DNA of 64,000 nt from Ignavibacteriales bacterium (GTDB lineage Bacteria > Bacteroidota > Ignavibacteria > Ignavibacteriales > Melioribacteraceae), in contig JAIOYW010000003.1 of assembly GCA_021740915.1 (NCBI GenBank), forward strand, positions 124,001 to 188,000, read 5' to 3'. The notes under the pieces were generated by a model that was not told the origin of the DNA, searched no databases, and saw only the letters and a program-made list of their open reading frames with translations. How positions within the stretch are numbered: position 1 is the stretch's first letter; the number at the start of each line of letters is the position of its first letter. Made by a program: the position numbers and the translations under genes. Below are positions 27,184 through 35,177 of this stretch, one piece after another.

Positions 27184-27226
27184 TTTCCGGGGAGATGTGT
27201 GATTGATTCATCTCTCTCCCCGGAAA
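27184..27226 (+). promoter_or_regulatory. Perfect 12-bp intercistronic stem-loop upstream of the receptor gene
   Basis: TTTCCGGGGAGA (27184-27195) pairs perfectly with TCTCCCCGGAAA (27215-27226) around a 19-base loop. It lies between the lipoprotein stop (27173) and the receptor ATG (27245), with no T run after it. It could stabilise or process the operon mRNA, or tune receptor expression; an operator at DNA level is also possible. Confidence 0.55.
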
Positions 27227-27244
27227 GGAATACTAAGTAAAAGT

Positions 27245-29479
27245 ATGAGACATTTAAGTTTCAGAAAACCATTTTATTTTTTTTACGCTATCTTTTTTCT
27301 TATGTTCTTTCGCCCGGGAGACATCTCCGGGGAAGGGTTAACTCTCACCGGCAGGCTGCTTGATATTTCCGATGACACTCCCGTACAGGGTGCTGTTATA
27401 AGTATCGTGAATTGCGGAAAATATACGACCTCCGATTTCCTGGGTAAGTTCCATTTTACCGAATTGGACAGTGTACATCTCTCCCTAAAAATTACACATA
27501 TTGCTTATAAAGAAAATGTTGTGCATTTTTTTATCGATAGAACTGAAGATAAGATTCTCAATATCTTTTTGACTCCCAAAGTTCTTGAAATTAATCCCGT
27601 GATTGTTTCCGGATTCCATTCACATTCGGTTTTTGAGGAAATTGCAGAGAAAAGTTCTTCAATGAAAGGTAAGGAACTTGAAAAAAATCTCAGTTTTTCT
27701 CTCGCATCAACACTGAAAAATGAGGCTGGTTTCGCAATCCGTTCAATGGGACCCGCTCCCGCAAGACCGGTGATCCGCGGATTAAGCGGAGACAGGGTGA
27801 TGATGGCTGAGGATGGCACAAAAACTACCGATCTTTCAGCTACTTCACCAGATCATGCCGTAAGCATCGATCCTTTTTCCCCGGAACGTATAGAAGTTAT
27901 CAGGGGTCCGAGAGTGCTTACAAAAACATCAACTACAATCGGCGGCGTAGTTAATGTTGTACGTCATGAAATACCGTTCGAAATGAGGGACAAATTTTAT
28001 GGAACAACGGGCTTATATGGTGAAAGCGCCAATTCCGGATTCCTTTATTCGGCTGGGGGTGAACTGCCGGTCTATCCATTTATGCTTAAAGGCGAATTCA
28101 GCAGGCGCGTATCGGGTGATATGAACTCTCCCGGTGGGGTTCTCGAAAACACTCAGTCCAAAAACACTAATTATTCGTTTGGCTCCACATTTTTCTTTCA
28201 CGAGGGTCTCGCAGGTGTATCCTACAGGGACTACTCTCTCGATTACGGTATTCCCGGCGGATTTGTAGGCGCACATCCGAATGGCGTTAATATCAGTATG
28301 TATAGAAATCAGTTCAATTTCAGATCGCAGTTCGATATCGTGCAGGAGTATATTGAAAAAATCCAGCTTGATTATTCCTATGCGCTTTACAGGCATAAGG
28401 AATTTGAGGCGGCTGATCTCATCGGCGCTGAGTTCAAAGTGGGCAGTCATATGATAAACGGCAGCCTGCATTTCAAGGACATAGCGTATGCTGAGAAAGG
28501 TATTATTGGCTTTTCATCTGAAGTGAAAAAATTCGAGATGGGCGGTTTTGTATTTACCCCTCAATCGGATCTTCTTAATTTATCTGTCTTTTCCTTTCAG
28601 ACATTTTCTGCCGGTGATTTTAATTTTGAATCCGGCTTCAGGATCAATTTTGACAGGATAAAGCCTGAAATATCAATTCCTGATTCTAAGATCGGAAATA
28701 TCAGGGAGAGAAAATTCACTACCTGGTCAGCGTCATTTTCCGCACTTTATCCGCTAAGTAACCGCGTTTTTGCCGGCGTTAATATAAGCCGTTCATCCAG
28801 AGTGCCCACAATTGAGGAATTGTATTCTCAAGGGCCGCATCTTGCAGCCTATTCTTATGAAACGGGAAATCCTGATCTTTCATCCGAAAATGGATATGGA
28901 TCTGAATTTTTTATTTTCCACCGGTTCAAGTCGCTCTATTTTAATTTAAACCTGTTCTATAATTATCTCAATTCATATATAATCCCCGTCAATACAGGTA
29001 CGATCAATTATCAGACATTTCTGCCAATATTTGCAACGAGAGAAACAAATGTTACACTCACTGGTTTTGATTTTGAGATGGAATATGATTTTATGCCTGA
29101 TTTTCAACTGAAGACCACAATTGGTTACACAAGCGGTAAATATCGTGCTACAGGGAAGCCCCTGCCGCAGATTCCTCCGCTTAAAGGTATGTCGGAGATA
29201 ATCTTGGATCTGGGAAAAATAAGTATTTCAGCCCAGGCTGAATGGGCGCTTGAACAAACACGTGTCGATGAATTTGAACAGCCGACTGCGGGGTATTTTA
29301 TTAATAATCTCTTCGTTCAGGGATCCTTTGTAAAGGGCGGATATATTCATAATATTTCAGTCGCTGCGCTGAACATTTTTAATAAAACTTACCGGAATCA
29401 TCTTTCGAGAATTAAAAGTATCCTTCCTGAACCGGGATTCAGCGCGCGGGCAACATATAAATTGTTTTTCGAAATTTAA
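27245..29479 (+). CDS. TonB-dependent receptor, ZnuD-like (probable zinc uptake)
   Basis: An outer-membrane receptor of 744 aa from ATG 27245 (a TTG at 27203 would lie inside the hairpin loop). A signal segment leads into a CarboxypepD_reg-like domain (GRLLDISDDTPVQGAVI). The plug follows: LASTLKNEAGFAIRSMGPAPA, RPVIRGLSGDRVMMAEDG, then SATSPDHAVSIDPFSPERIEV and IRGP. The 'SPDHAV' stretch next to the plug strongly resembles ZnuD, the TonB-dependent zinc receptor. The barrel continues to the C-terminal aromatic residue (LFFEI). With the His-rich lipoprotein and the His/Cys small protein it forms a likely zinc-acquisition operon. Other metals remain possible. Confidence 0.82.
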   Translation: MRHLSFRKPFYFFYAIFFLMFFRPGDISGEGLTLTGRLLDISDDTPVQGAVISIVNCGKYTTSDFLGKFHFTELDSVHLSLKITHIAYKENVVHFFIDRTEDKILNIFLTPKVLEINPVIVSGFHSHSVFEEIAEKSSSMKGKELEKNLSFSLASTLKNEAGFAIRSMGPAPARPVIRGLSGDRVMMAEDGTKTTDLSATSPDHAVSIDPFSPERIEVIRGPRVLTKTSTTIGGVVNVVRHEIPFEMRDKFYGTTGLYGESANSGFLYSAGGELPVYPFMLKGEFSRRVSGDMNSPGGVLENTQSKNTNYSFGSTFFFHEGLAGVSYRDYSLDYGIPGGFVGAHPNGVNISMYRNQFNFRSQFDIVQEYIEKIQLDYSYALYRHKEFEAADLIGAEFKVGSHMINGSLHFKDIAYAEKGIIGFSSEVKKFEMGGFVFTPQSDLLNLSVFSFQTFSAGDFNFESGFRINFDRIKPEISIPDSKIGNIRERKFTTWSASFSALYPLSNRVFAGVNISRSSRVPTIEELYSQGPHLAAYSYETGNPDLSSENGYGSEFFIFHRFKSLYFNLNLFYNYLNSYIIPVNTGTINYQTFLPIFATRETNVTLTGFDFEMEYDFMPDFQLKTTIGYTSGKYRATGKPLPQIPPLKGMSEIILDLGKISISAQAEWALEQTRVDEFEQPTAGYFINNLFVQGSFVKGGYIHNISVAALNIFNKTYRNHLSRIKSILPEPGFSARATYKLFFEI

Positions 29480-29547
29480 TCGGCTGTTTCTCCGAAAGGA
29501 ATAATGCGTCAAATTCAGGAACCAACTGTAGAGTTTCAATAGTTTGT

Positions 29548-29577
29548 AAAAAAAACCCGGTCTTGCAACCGGGGTTA
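29548..29577 (-). terminator. Rho-independent terminator for the aldo/keto reductase unit
   Basis: Read on the minus strand, AACCCCGG and CCGGGTT pair around an 8-base loop and are followed by a T8 run. It lies 46 bases downstream of the reductase stop. Confidence 0.88.
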
Positions 29578-29622
29578 ATCACCTATAAATATAAATTATA
29601 TGAAAAGAATCTCTTCCAGCCT

Positions 29623-30618
29623 TTAAGAGGCTTTGCTGCCGGGATTAATATCCTTGAATACATCTTTTACAAGTTCAAAGTCTTTATCGGATAAAGGATT
29701 ATCGGCGCTGGCAAGATTTATCTTGACCTGGTTCAGGTTCCGGAAACCAGGTATTACCGATCCGACCACATTATATTTCAGCATATACTGAAGTGCCACG
29801 CGGGCAAGAGATTCAGCATCAGAACCGAAATGGGACATAATTTTTTCAAGACCGGGTGCAACTTTTTCAAGATTTTCGGCTGAAAATCTTGCTGAATTTT
29901 TCCTGTGATCGCCATCTTCAAATTTCGGCGGATTCTTTTTATCATATTTATTAAGCAGAACACCCTGTGCCACTGGTCCGAATGCAATAAAACTGATGCC
30001 GAAATCTTCAAGCATTTTCCTTACCGGAGTTCTGTCTGCCACAAAATGATCATCCAACGCGCTTGCCGAACTCTGCAGCACGTCCGGGTTAACTTTCGGG
30101 ATCAGTTTGACAAAATCCTCATTTGAGTATGCTGACTGTCCGATAGCCCTTATTTTTCCTTCGGCTTTCAGCCTGTAAATCACTTCAATGGCATCATCAA
30201 GATACATGTCATTCTTACCAAAATTGCCGTGATGGAAATAATAAAGATCAATATAATCGCGGTTAAGATTTTTCAGGGACTGTTCGCACTGATGACGTAT
30301 ATGAAGCGGATCATAAGCGTGTTCGGCTGTACCTTTAAACCATCCGACTTTTGTTGCTATTATAAAATCATTCGTCCTGGCACCAAGTATCCTCGCAAGC
30401 ATACGTTCAGCCCGACCGTTGCCGTAAACATCGGCATTATCAAAATGATTAACGCCATTATCTATTGCATAATAGATTGCTTCGCGAACTTCACTTTCGT
30501 CAACGTCTGCCCATCCGTTCGGAACGCCGTCAACCCAGTTCCTTCCTCCCATTGTCCAGCAGCCAAGGCTTATTTCCGAGACAACAAGATCACTTTTTCC
30601 AAGTTTTCTATATTTCAT
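29623..30618 (-). CDS. Aldo/keto reductase
   Basis: A (beta/alpha)8 NADPH-dependent oxidoreductase of 331 aa. The catalytic tetrad is visible: Asp and Tyr in HFDNADVYGNGRAE, Lys in IIATKVGWF and His in IDLYYFHHGN. The late GSVIPGFRNLNQVKIN is the cofactor-binding segment. It belongs to the broad AKR11/12-like group of bacterial aldo/keto reductases and could act on aldehydes or ketones; its true substrate is unknown. It starts 9 bases after the stop of a small lipoprotein gene, so they are probably co-transcribed, although a functional link is not evident. Confidence 0.9.
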   Translation of the reverse strand: MKYRKLGKSDLVVSEISLGCWTMGGRNWVDGVPNGWADVDESEVREAIYYAIDNGVNHFDNADVYGNGRAERMLARILGARTNDFIIATKVGWFKGTAEHAYDPLHIRHQCEQSLKNLNRDYIDLYYFHHGNFGKNDMYLDDAIEVIYRLKAEGKIRAIGQSAYSNEDFVKLIPKVNPDVLQSSASALDDHFVADRTPVRKMLEDFGISFIAFGPVAQGVLLNKYDKKNPPKFEDGDHRKNSARFSAENLEKVAPGLEKIMSHFGSDAESLARVALQYMLKYNVVGSVIPGFRNLNQVKINLASADNPLSDKDFELVKDVFKDINPGSKAS

Positions 30619-30627
30619 TTTTTATCC

Positions 30628-31233
30628 TTATCTGATATTCCATGTGCGAAATTTTAATACCTGCCCGTCAGCGGGACTTATCATCATTTCTTTTCCTCTT
30701 GCTTTATAATTCTCGCCCGATCCGGTTTCGTATTCGGTGGCGAGGACATACCAAACATATTGATTAGTTTCCGTACTCCATCTAAAACTGATTTCCCAGT
30801 CCCGGATTCCTTTGGGCAATTTCTGAACTTCAGCTATTTCTTTGACATCTGATTGATCGAGTTCAAAAACACAATGCGATGGGTCGCTTTTACAGTCCGG
30901 TATCCCGATTATATCAAATTTTTCCAGAACGGTTCCGGCGGTATCAACCATAAAGTAGATTTTTTCGTTAATGAAATCCATCCCTTTAATTTTCAGCAGG
31001 TAATGCATCTCATAATTGCCGCCCAATTCCCTGATTTTATTGAAATCAGCCTGAACATTATCTTCAAAGAACTCCTGACTTGTTCTGGAGATAATAAATT
31101 CATTTGCTTTTTGGAAAATCCGCTGGGGGACTTTCAGTTCGGGTAATTCACCGGAATATTTTTCCGCGCTGCACCCGGTGGCAATAACAATAATAAATTG
31201 CAACGCTGCCAGTTTTAACAGGTATTTGATCAT
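30628..31233 (-). CDS. Lipoprotein of unknown function
   Basis: A 201-residue lipoprotein. The signal peptide ends in ATGC (Cys21), followed by SAEKYSGELPEL. The mature part is mixed alpha/beta with YFMVDTAGTVLEKFDIIGIP, a two-Cys stretch (DCKSDPSHC) and the end SPADGQVLKFRTWNIR, resembling a PepSY- or NTF2-sized protein, but no family is certain. It precedes the aldo/keto reductase gene by 9 bases. The two Cys residues may form a disulfide in the periplasm. Confidence 0.7.
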   Translation of the reverse strand: MIKYLLKLAALQFIIVIATGCSAEKYSGELPELKVPQRIFQKANEFIISRTSQEFFEDNVQADFNKIRELGGNYEMHYLLKIKGMDFINEKIYFMVDTAGTVLEKFDIIGIPDCKSDPSHCVFELDQSDVKEIAEVQKLPKGIRDWEISFRWSTETNQYVWYVLATEYETGSGENYKARGKEMMISPADGQVLKFRTWNIR

Positions 31234-31288
31234 GAGATTACTCTTTTAATAATCTCTAAAAATACAAAAATGTTATCTTAAATATTCT

Positions 31289-31322
31289 TTAAAATTAAAA
31301 CAGGCGCCAAAAATAGTGCCTG
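31289..31322 (-). terminator. Probable terminator on the minus strand
   Basis: CAGGC/GCCTG stem (31301-31322) followed on the minus strand by TTTTAATTTT. It sits downstream of the kinase gene and the decayed gene and upstream of the lipoprotein, so it would end the former unit. Confidence 0.5.
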
Positions 31323-31361
31323 TAAGTAAATGAATATTTTTTAAATGAGGAATTGCTGCTG

Positions 31362-31658
31362 ATTAAAACTGCATATTTCCCTGATAGGCAGCATAATTCT
31401 TCATCACATCCCAGGCTAATTCATGTGTATTTTCAAATCACTGAATCAAACCTTCTTTAATCATTTCATCAAGCACAAACCCCAAATCCGAATCATTACT
31501 TGGTTTATGATAACCCCGGAAGCTGTGTTAAATATATTCAACAGCCCGAAAAGTTTGCTTAAGGCTTCATTGAAATTTGAAAACCTCTTTTCGCACCTGA
31601 TATCTTGATCCCTTTTACCTGTCAATACTTTGGAGAAAGTATAGATCAAGTACTTCAC
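31362..31658 (-). pseudogene. Degraded HI0074-type nucleotidyltransferase substrate-binding protein (MNT/HEPN)
   Basis: The minus strand encodes fragments of the HI0074-like four-helix (HEPN) family. In one frame DQDIRCEKRFSNFNEALSKL (31553-31612) matches the usual opening of these proteins. In another frame EGLIQ, a TGA stop, then FENTHELAWDVMKNYAAYQ (about 31386-31456) matches the conserved 'FEYTHELAWNVMKD' core. A frameshift, an in-frame stop and early truncation show it is inactive. Members normally pair with a minimal nucleotidyltransferase (MntA) as a toxin-antitoxin-like module; no partner is seen here. The following bases (31660-31878) hold nothing recognisable. Confidence 0.7.
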
Positions 31659-31878
31659 CCTTCTGAATGCAAAAACAGCTGAATTAAGCCAGGAAAAGTT
31701 ATTCTAGCAGTTGGTTTCTGCCATGGAGGACATCAACTGTTTAAATTGGCCCCCGGCAAATGGTAGAGTGTATATCTGAATTATAATGCACGCATTGCAA
31801 TTCCACGAACCTTTTGATTTTAAGACCAGTTCCAGCCAAATAAACTTGGTTAAACAAGGTTCTGTAATCCGCGTAAAA
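31659..31878. other. Non-coding stretch next to the degraded gene
   Basis: About 220 bases without recognisable coding potential. It contains GTAATC-like AT-rich sequence and a short minus-strand reading that overlaps the end of the kinase gene, which is treated as chance. It probably belongs with the decayed HI0074-type locus. Confidence 0.4.
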
Positions 31879-33006
31879 TTAAAACTCAATTCTTGGAATT
31901 GTAAAACTGAATGTACTTCCATAGCCGGGAGCTGAGTTTACACTTATCTCCCCGCCGTGCTGCTCAACAAATTCTTTGCAGAGAATCAGTCCCAGTCCTG
32001 TGCCTTTTTCGTTCTGGGTTCCCGGAGATGTATCGCGCTCTTTCTCCACAAACAGTTTTTTTAATTTTGCCGGCTCAATACCAATGCCGGAATCAATTAC
32101 AGAAACAACAAAATTCTCCTCGTCGGAAGTTGTCAGTATTTTCACTGTGCCGCCCACAGGTGTAAATTTGATTGCATTTGATACCAGATTTCTTAAAACA
32201 GTATGCAGCATATTCGCATCTGCATTAATATGACATGTAGATGCGTATTCGGTCGAAAGATTGATTTTTTTAAGTGTGGCATTTTGTTCGAGAAGCTTTA
32301 TTACTTTGTCGGTTACCGCACAAAAATCAAGTTTTGATGGTGCAAACTCAATTTTGCCAAGCTGAAGCCGGGACCATGCGAGCAGGTTATCCATCAGCTC
32401 AACAAGCTCTTTCGAGATATTCAGTATGTTCGTCGAAAATTTCAGGAGACTTTCCTGATCAATTTTATTGATGTCTTCAACTATCAGATCGGCATAACCG
32501 TGAATTGCCGAGAGCGGGCTGCGGATGTCATGCGATATTATAGAGAAAAGTTTGTCCTTGCGGTTATTAGATTGTAAGAGGTTTAAGTTTAATTCCCTTA
32601 ATTTCGACTGCTGTTGTCTGATAAGCAGTTGTGTATTCACTCTGGCTAAAAGTTCAGCATACTGAAATGGTTTTGTAATATAATCAACACCTCCGACTTC
32701 GAATCCTTTAATTTTCTCGGCAGTTGCCGTGAGAGCGCTGAGGAATATAACCGGGATCTCAGAAAGAGCGCTATCATTTTTCAGTACCGTACATACTTCA
32801 AAGCCATCCATTTCGGGCATAACAATATCTAAGAGAATAACATCAGGTCTGAATTCCCTTGCAAGTTCGATTCCTGATTGACCTGAATCAGCTACCAATA
32901 CTTTATAATTCCTTTTTGTCAGATAATTAAAAAGCATCGCCAGATTTGCTGGAGTATCGTCAATTATTAGGACTGAAGACTGTGAGAATTGGGAATCATC
33001 TGCCAT
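31879..33006 (-). CDS. Hybrid response regulator-histidine kinase (REC-HisKA-HATPase)
   Basis: A two-domain signalling protein of 375 aa without membrane segments. The N-terminal receiver has acidic IDDTPANL (15-22), phospho-acceptor Asp60 (ILLDIVMPEMDG) and Lys112 (YITKPFQ). A linker leads to HisKA with His159 (SIISHDIRSPLSAIHGYADL), then N box NLVSNAIKFTP, DSGIGI and GTGLGLILCKEF. The receiver-first order marks a cytosolic kinase that receives phosphate and relays it further, but no dedicated response regulator lies nearby. It is 43 bases downstream of the S46 peptidase gene on the same strand, so it may belong to the same transcript. Confidence 0.92.
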   Translation of the reverse strand: MADDSQFSQSSVLIIDDTPANLAMLFNYLTKRNYKVLVADSGQSGIELAREFRPDVILLDIVMPEMDGFEVCTVLKNDSALSEIPVIFLSALTATAEKIKGFEVGGVDYITKPFQYAELLARVNTQLLIRQQQSKLRELNLNLLQSNNRKDKLFSIISHDIRSPLSAIHGYADLIVEDINKIDQESLLKFSTNILNISKELVELMDNLLAWSRLQLGKIEFAPSKLDFCAVTDKVIKLLEQNATLKKINLSTEYASTCHINADANMLHTVLRNLVSNAIKFTPVGGTVKILTTSDEENFVVSVIDSGIGIEPAKLKKLFVEKERDTSPGTQNEKGTGLGLILCKEFVEQHGGEISVNSAPGYGSTFSFTIPRIEF

Positions 33007-33049
33007 ATTTTTTCCAACTGATTATTTTCATTGTATTAATAATGCTGAA

Positions 33050-35152
33050 TCATTTTAAGCTGCCGGTTTCAAGTTCGCCGGCTATCCTGTCAGCTTTGTA
33101 TATATATTTAAGTGCATTCAGCATTCCTTCAGATGATACCGATACGCATCGGTTTTCATGTGGCATATAAATAAAATTTCCGGCTATACTCTTGACGTTA
33201 CCGTCAAAAGCAACTCCAACGAGCTCAAGGTTTTGATTAATTACTGGCGAACCTGAATTCCCGCCTACAATATCATTTGTTGAGACAAAATTATATGAGG
33301 AGCTAAGCTTAAACTCTGCCGGAGGATTAGCCCATCTTTCTGGCAGTCCCCAGGGATATTGTTTATTATTTGAGTAGTAACGGTCATACATTCCGTAAAA
33401 CGTTGTTTTTACAGGGGAAATCGTTCCGTTATAATCAAAGCCGCGGAGAACGCCATCACTGAGTCTTAGCGAAAAATTCGCATCAGGGGGAACCTGATCT
33501 CCATAAAGGGCATAAATCAGGTTACCGAGTTCATTTAAAATATCATTTTCGGAATCAAAAATTTCCTCTTCAGTTTTCTTTGCCTGTTCAAATTTTTCCT
33601 TCGTTGCTTTTACGAGTCCGATTAACGGATCATCGCTTAAGAGAATCTGTTCAAATGTCATTCCAGTAAAAACTGCCAGCTTATCATCTCCGCTCATCTT
33701 ACCGCTCAAAATAAAGTCCGCTGCCTCATATCCTCTTTTGCCTTTCAGAAAGTCTTTTAACAAGGCATCATTTTCGGGCAGGTTCAGATAGCATATGTCG
33801 ATAAATATTTTCAATTTTTCTCTGTCTAGAACCTGGTCATAATTCCTGAACAAATCTTTAGTTAAACTGTCAAGTTCGGTTTTCTCTGCAACTTTGTTTT
33901 TATCACCCGATAAAATATATGTGTAGAATTTTTTTGCGGCATCAACACTTCTTGCAGTCAGATTACCGCTGAGTCCATGGGTTTCCAGCACGGGCGCAAT
34001 CTCTCTTAATTCTGCTCGCAGGTTCGAAACATTTTCCCATATAGATGAGTATTTCCCATACTTGGTTTCATCGGATTTCACTTTTTCTCTGAGCGTTTTT
34101 TCAAAGGCTGCTTTTCTTGCCATCAGGTATTCATCCTGCAATGCTGAATATACATATTCGGTTACTTTTCTGCCATTACCGATACCGGTGATTATGTCTT
34201 CAAATTCATCAGCACGGTCAGGATAAACAGTTTTTAATTCCTGCAGCTTGTACGTGTATTGCTGCATCAGGTATGTTCTGTTTCTGTATGAATAATCTCT
34301 CAGGTATTCAAGCATAGCGACAGTAAAAAGTCTGTTTGTTCTTCCGGGATTACCGACGGTAAAAATGACTTCATCCTCAGCAGGTCCGGTTGGACTCCAT
34401 TTATAGTAATGATCAGTTTTAAGCGGTTCTCCGTTTTCATCATATACACGGAACAGAGTGAAATCGAGGGAGTATCTGGGATATGTGAAATTGTCAAAAT
34501 CACCGCCAAAATAACCCATTTCAGCTTCCGGAATAAAAACCAGCCTGATATCAGTATAACGTTTATAGCCATAAAGAGCGTATCTTGCTCCGGAATACTG
34601 TGCATATATTGTACACCGCAGACCTGTTTCGCCGGAGTATTTTTTTTGCAGGTTTTCTATCCTGTTTTGAAGTGAATCCTGCCTGCCTTTAATGTTTTCA
34701 CCTAAACCTGCATTTACTTCGGAAGTGACATCCTGGATCAGAACCAACTGATCAGCAAACATTCTTGGTACTTTTCTCTCCTGATCGAGTGAGGCGGCAT
34801 AAAAACCGGTTTTTGCAATATCTTCGCCCTTTGCCTGTATCCTTCTGGCATGTCCTTCAGAACAATGATGGTTTGTGAGCAATAATCCGTTTCCGGAAAC
34901 AAAAGAAGCCGAACACCCTGGAATTCTCAGCGCAGCAAGTCTTGCTTTCTCCAGCCATTCTTCTGAAGCATCGAATCCGTATGTAACCTCAAGATATTCA
35001 GTGGGAGGGTTATCAAAGGTCCACATTTTGCCAGTATCAAACTTCCCGGTTCTGACTGTATCCGGATTAAAACTATTCGTGTTTTGTGAATATATTACCG
35101 AGAAAGCAAGTATTAGAATTAAGGCAATTTTTTTTGTCATTTGGGCAAACAT
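33050..35152 (-). CDS. S46-family dipeptidyl-peptidase (DPP7-like), secreted
   Basis: A 700-residue periplasmic dipeptidyl-peptidase of family S46. A signal peptide spans about 5-22. The His of the triad lies in LLLTNHHCSEGH (about 90-101), the Asp in GDFDNFTYPRYSLDFTLFR, and the Ser in GGNSGSPVINQ. Downstream, GVAFDGN has Gly where DPP11-type enzymes have Arg, so hydrophobic P1 preference (DPP7-like) is expected. The ATG at 35152 keeps a ribosome site GGAG 6 bases upstream; ATG 35140 would also give a signal peptide. It follows the second S46 gene by 25 bases. Confidence 0.92.
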   Translation of the reverse strand: MFAQMTKKIALILILAFSVIYSQNTNSFNPDTVRTGKFDTGKMWTFDNPPTEYLEVTYGFDASEEWLEKARLAALRIPGCSASFVSGNGLLLTNHHCSEGHARRIQAKGEDIAKTGFYAASLDQERKVPRMFADQLVLIQDVTSEVNAGLGENIKGRQDSLQNRIENLQKKYSGETGLRCTIYAQYSGARYALYGYKRYTDIRLVFIPEAEMGYFGGDFDNFTYPRYSLDFTLFRVYDENGEPLKTDHYYKWSPTGPAEDEVIFTVGNPGRTNRLFTVAMLEYLRDYSYRNRTYLMQQYTYKLQELKTVYPDRADEFEDIITGIGNGRKVTEYVYSALQDEYLMARKAAFEKTLREKVKSDETKYGKYSSIWENVSNLRAELREIAPVLETHGLSGNLTARSVDAAKKFYTYILSGDKNKVAEKTELDSLTKDLFRNYDQVLDREKLKIFIDICYLNLPENDALLKDFLKGKRGYEAADFILSGKMSGDDKLAVFTGMTFEQILLSDDPLIGLVKATKEKFEQAKKTEEEIFDSENDILNELGNLIYALYGDQVPPDANFSLRLSDGVLRGFDYNGTISPVKTTFYGMYDRYYSNNKQYPWGLPERWANPPAEFKLSSSYNFVSTNDIVGGNSGSPVINQNLELVGVAFDGNVKSIAGNFIYMPHENRCVSVSSEGMLNALKYIYKADRIAGELETGSLK

Positions 35153-35177
35153 CTAAACTCCGGATTAAAGATTTATT

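Noticed and set aside
31704-31922. A 72-residue minus-strand reading overlapping the kinase gene end
   Set aside because: Overlaps a secure gene, no recognised domain and no start signals; probably decayed DNA.
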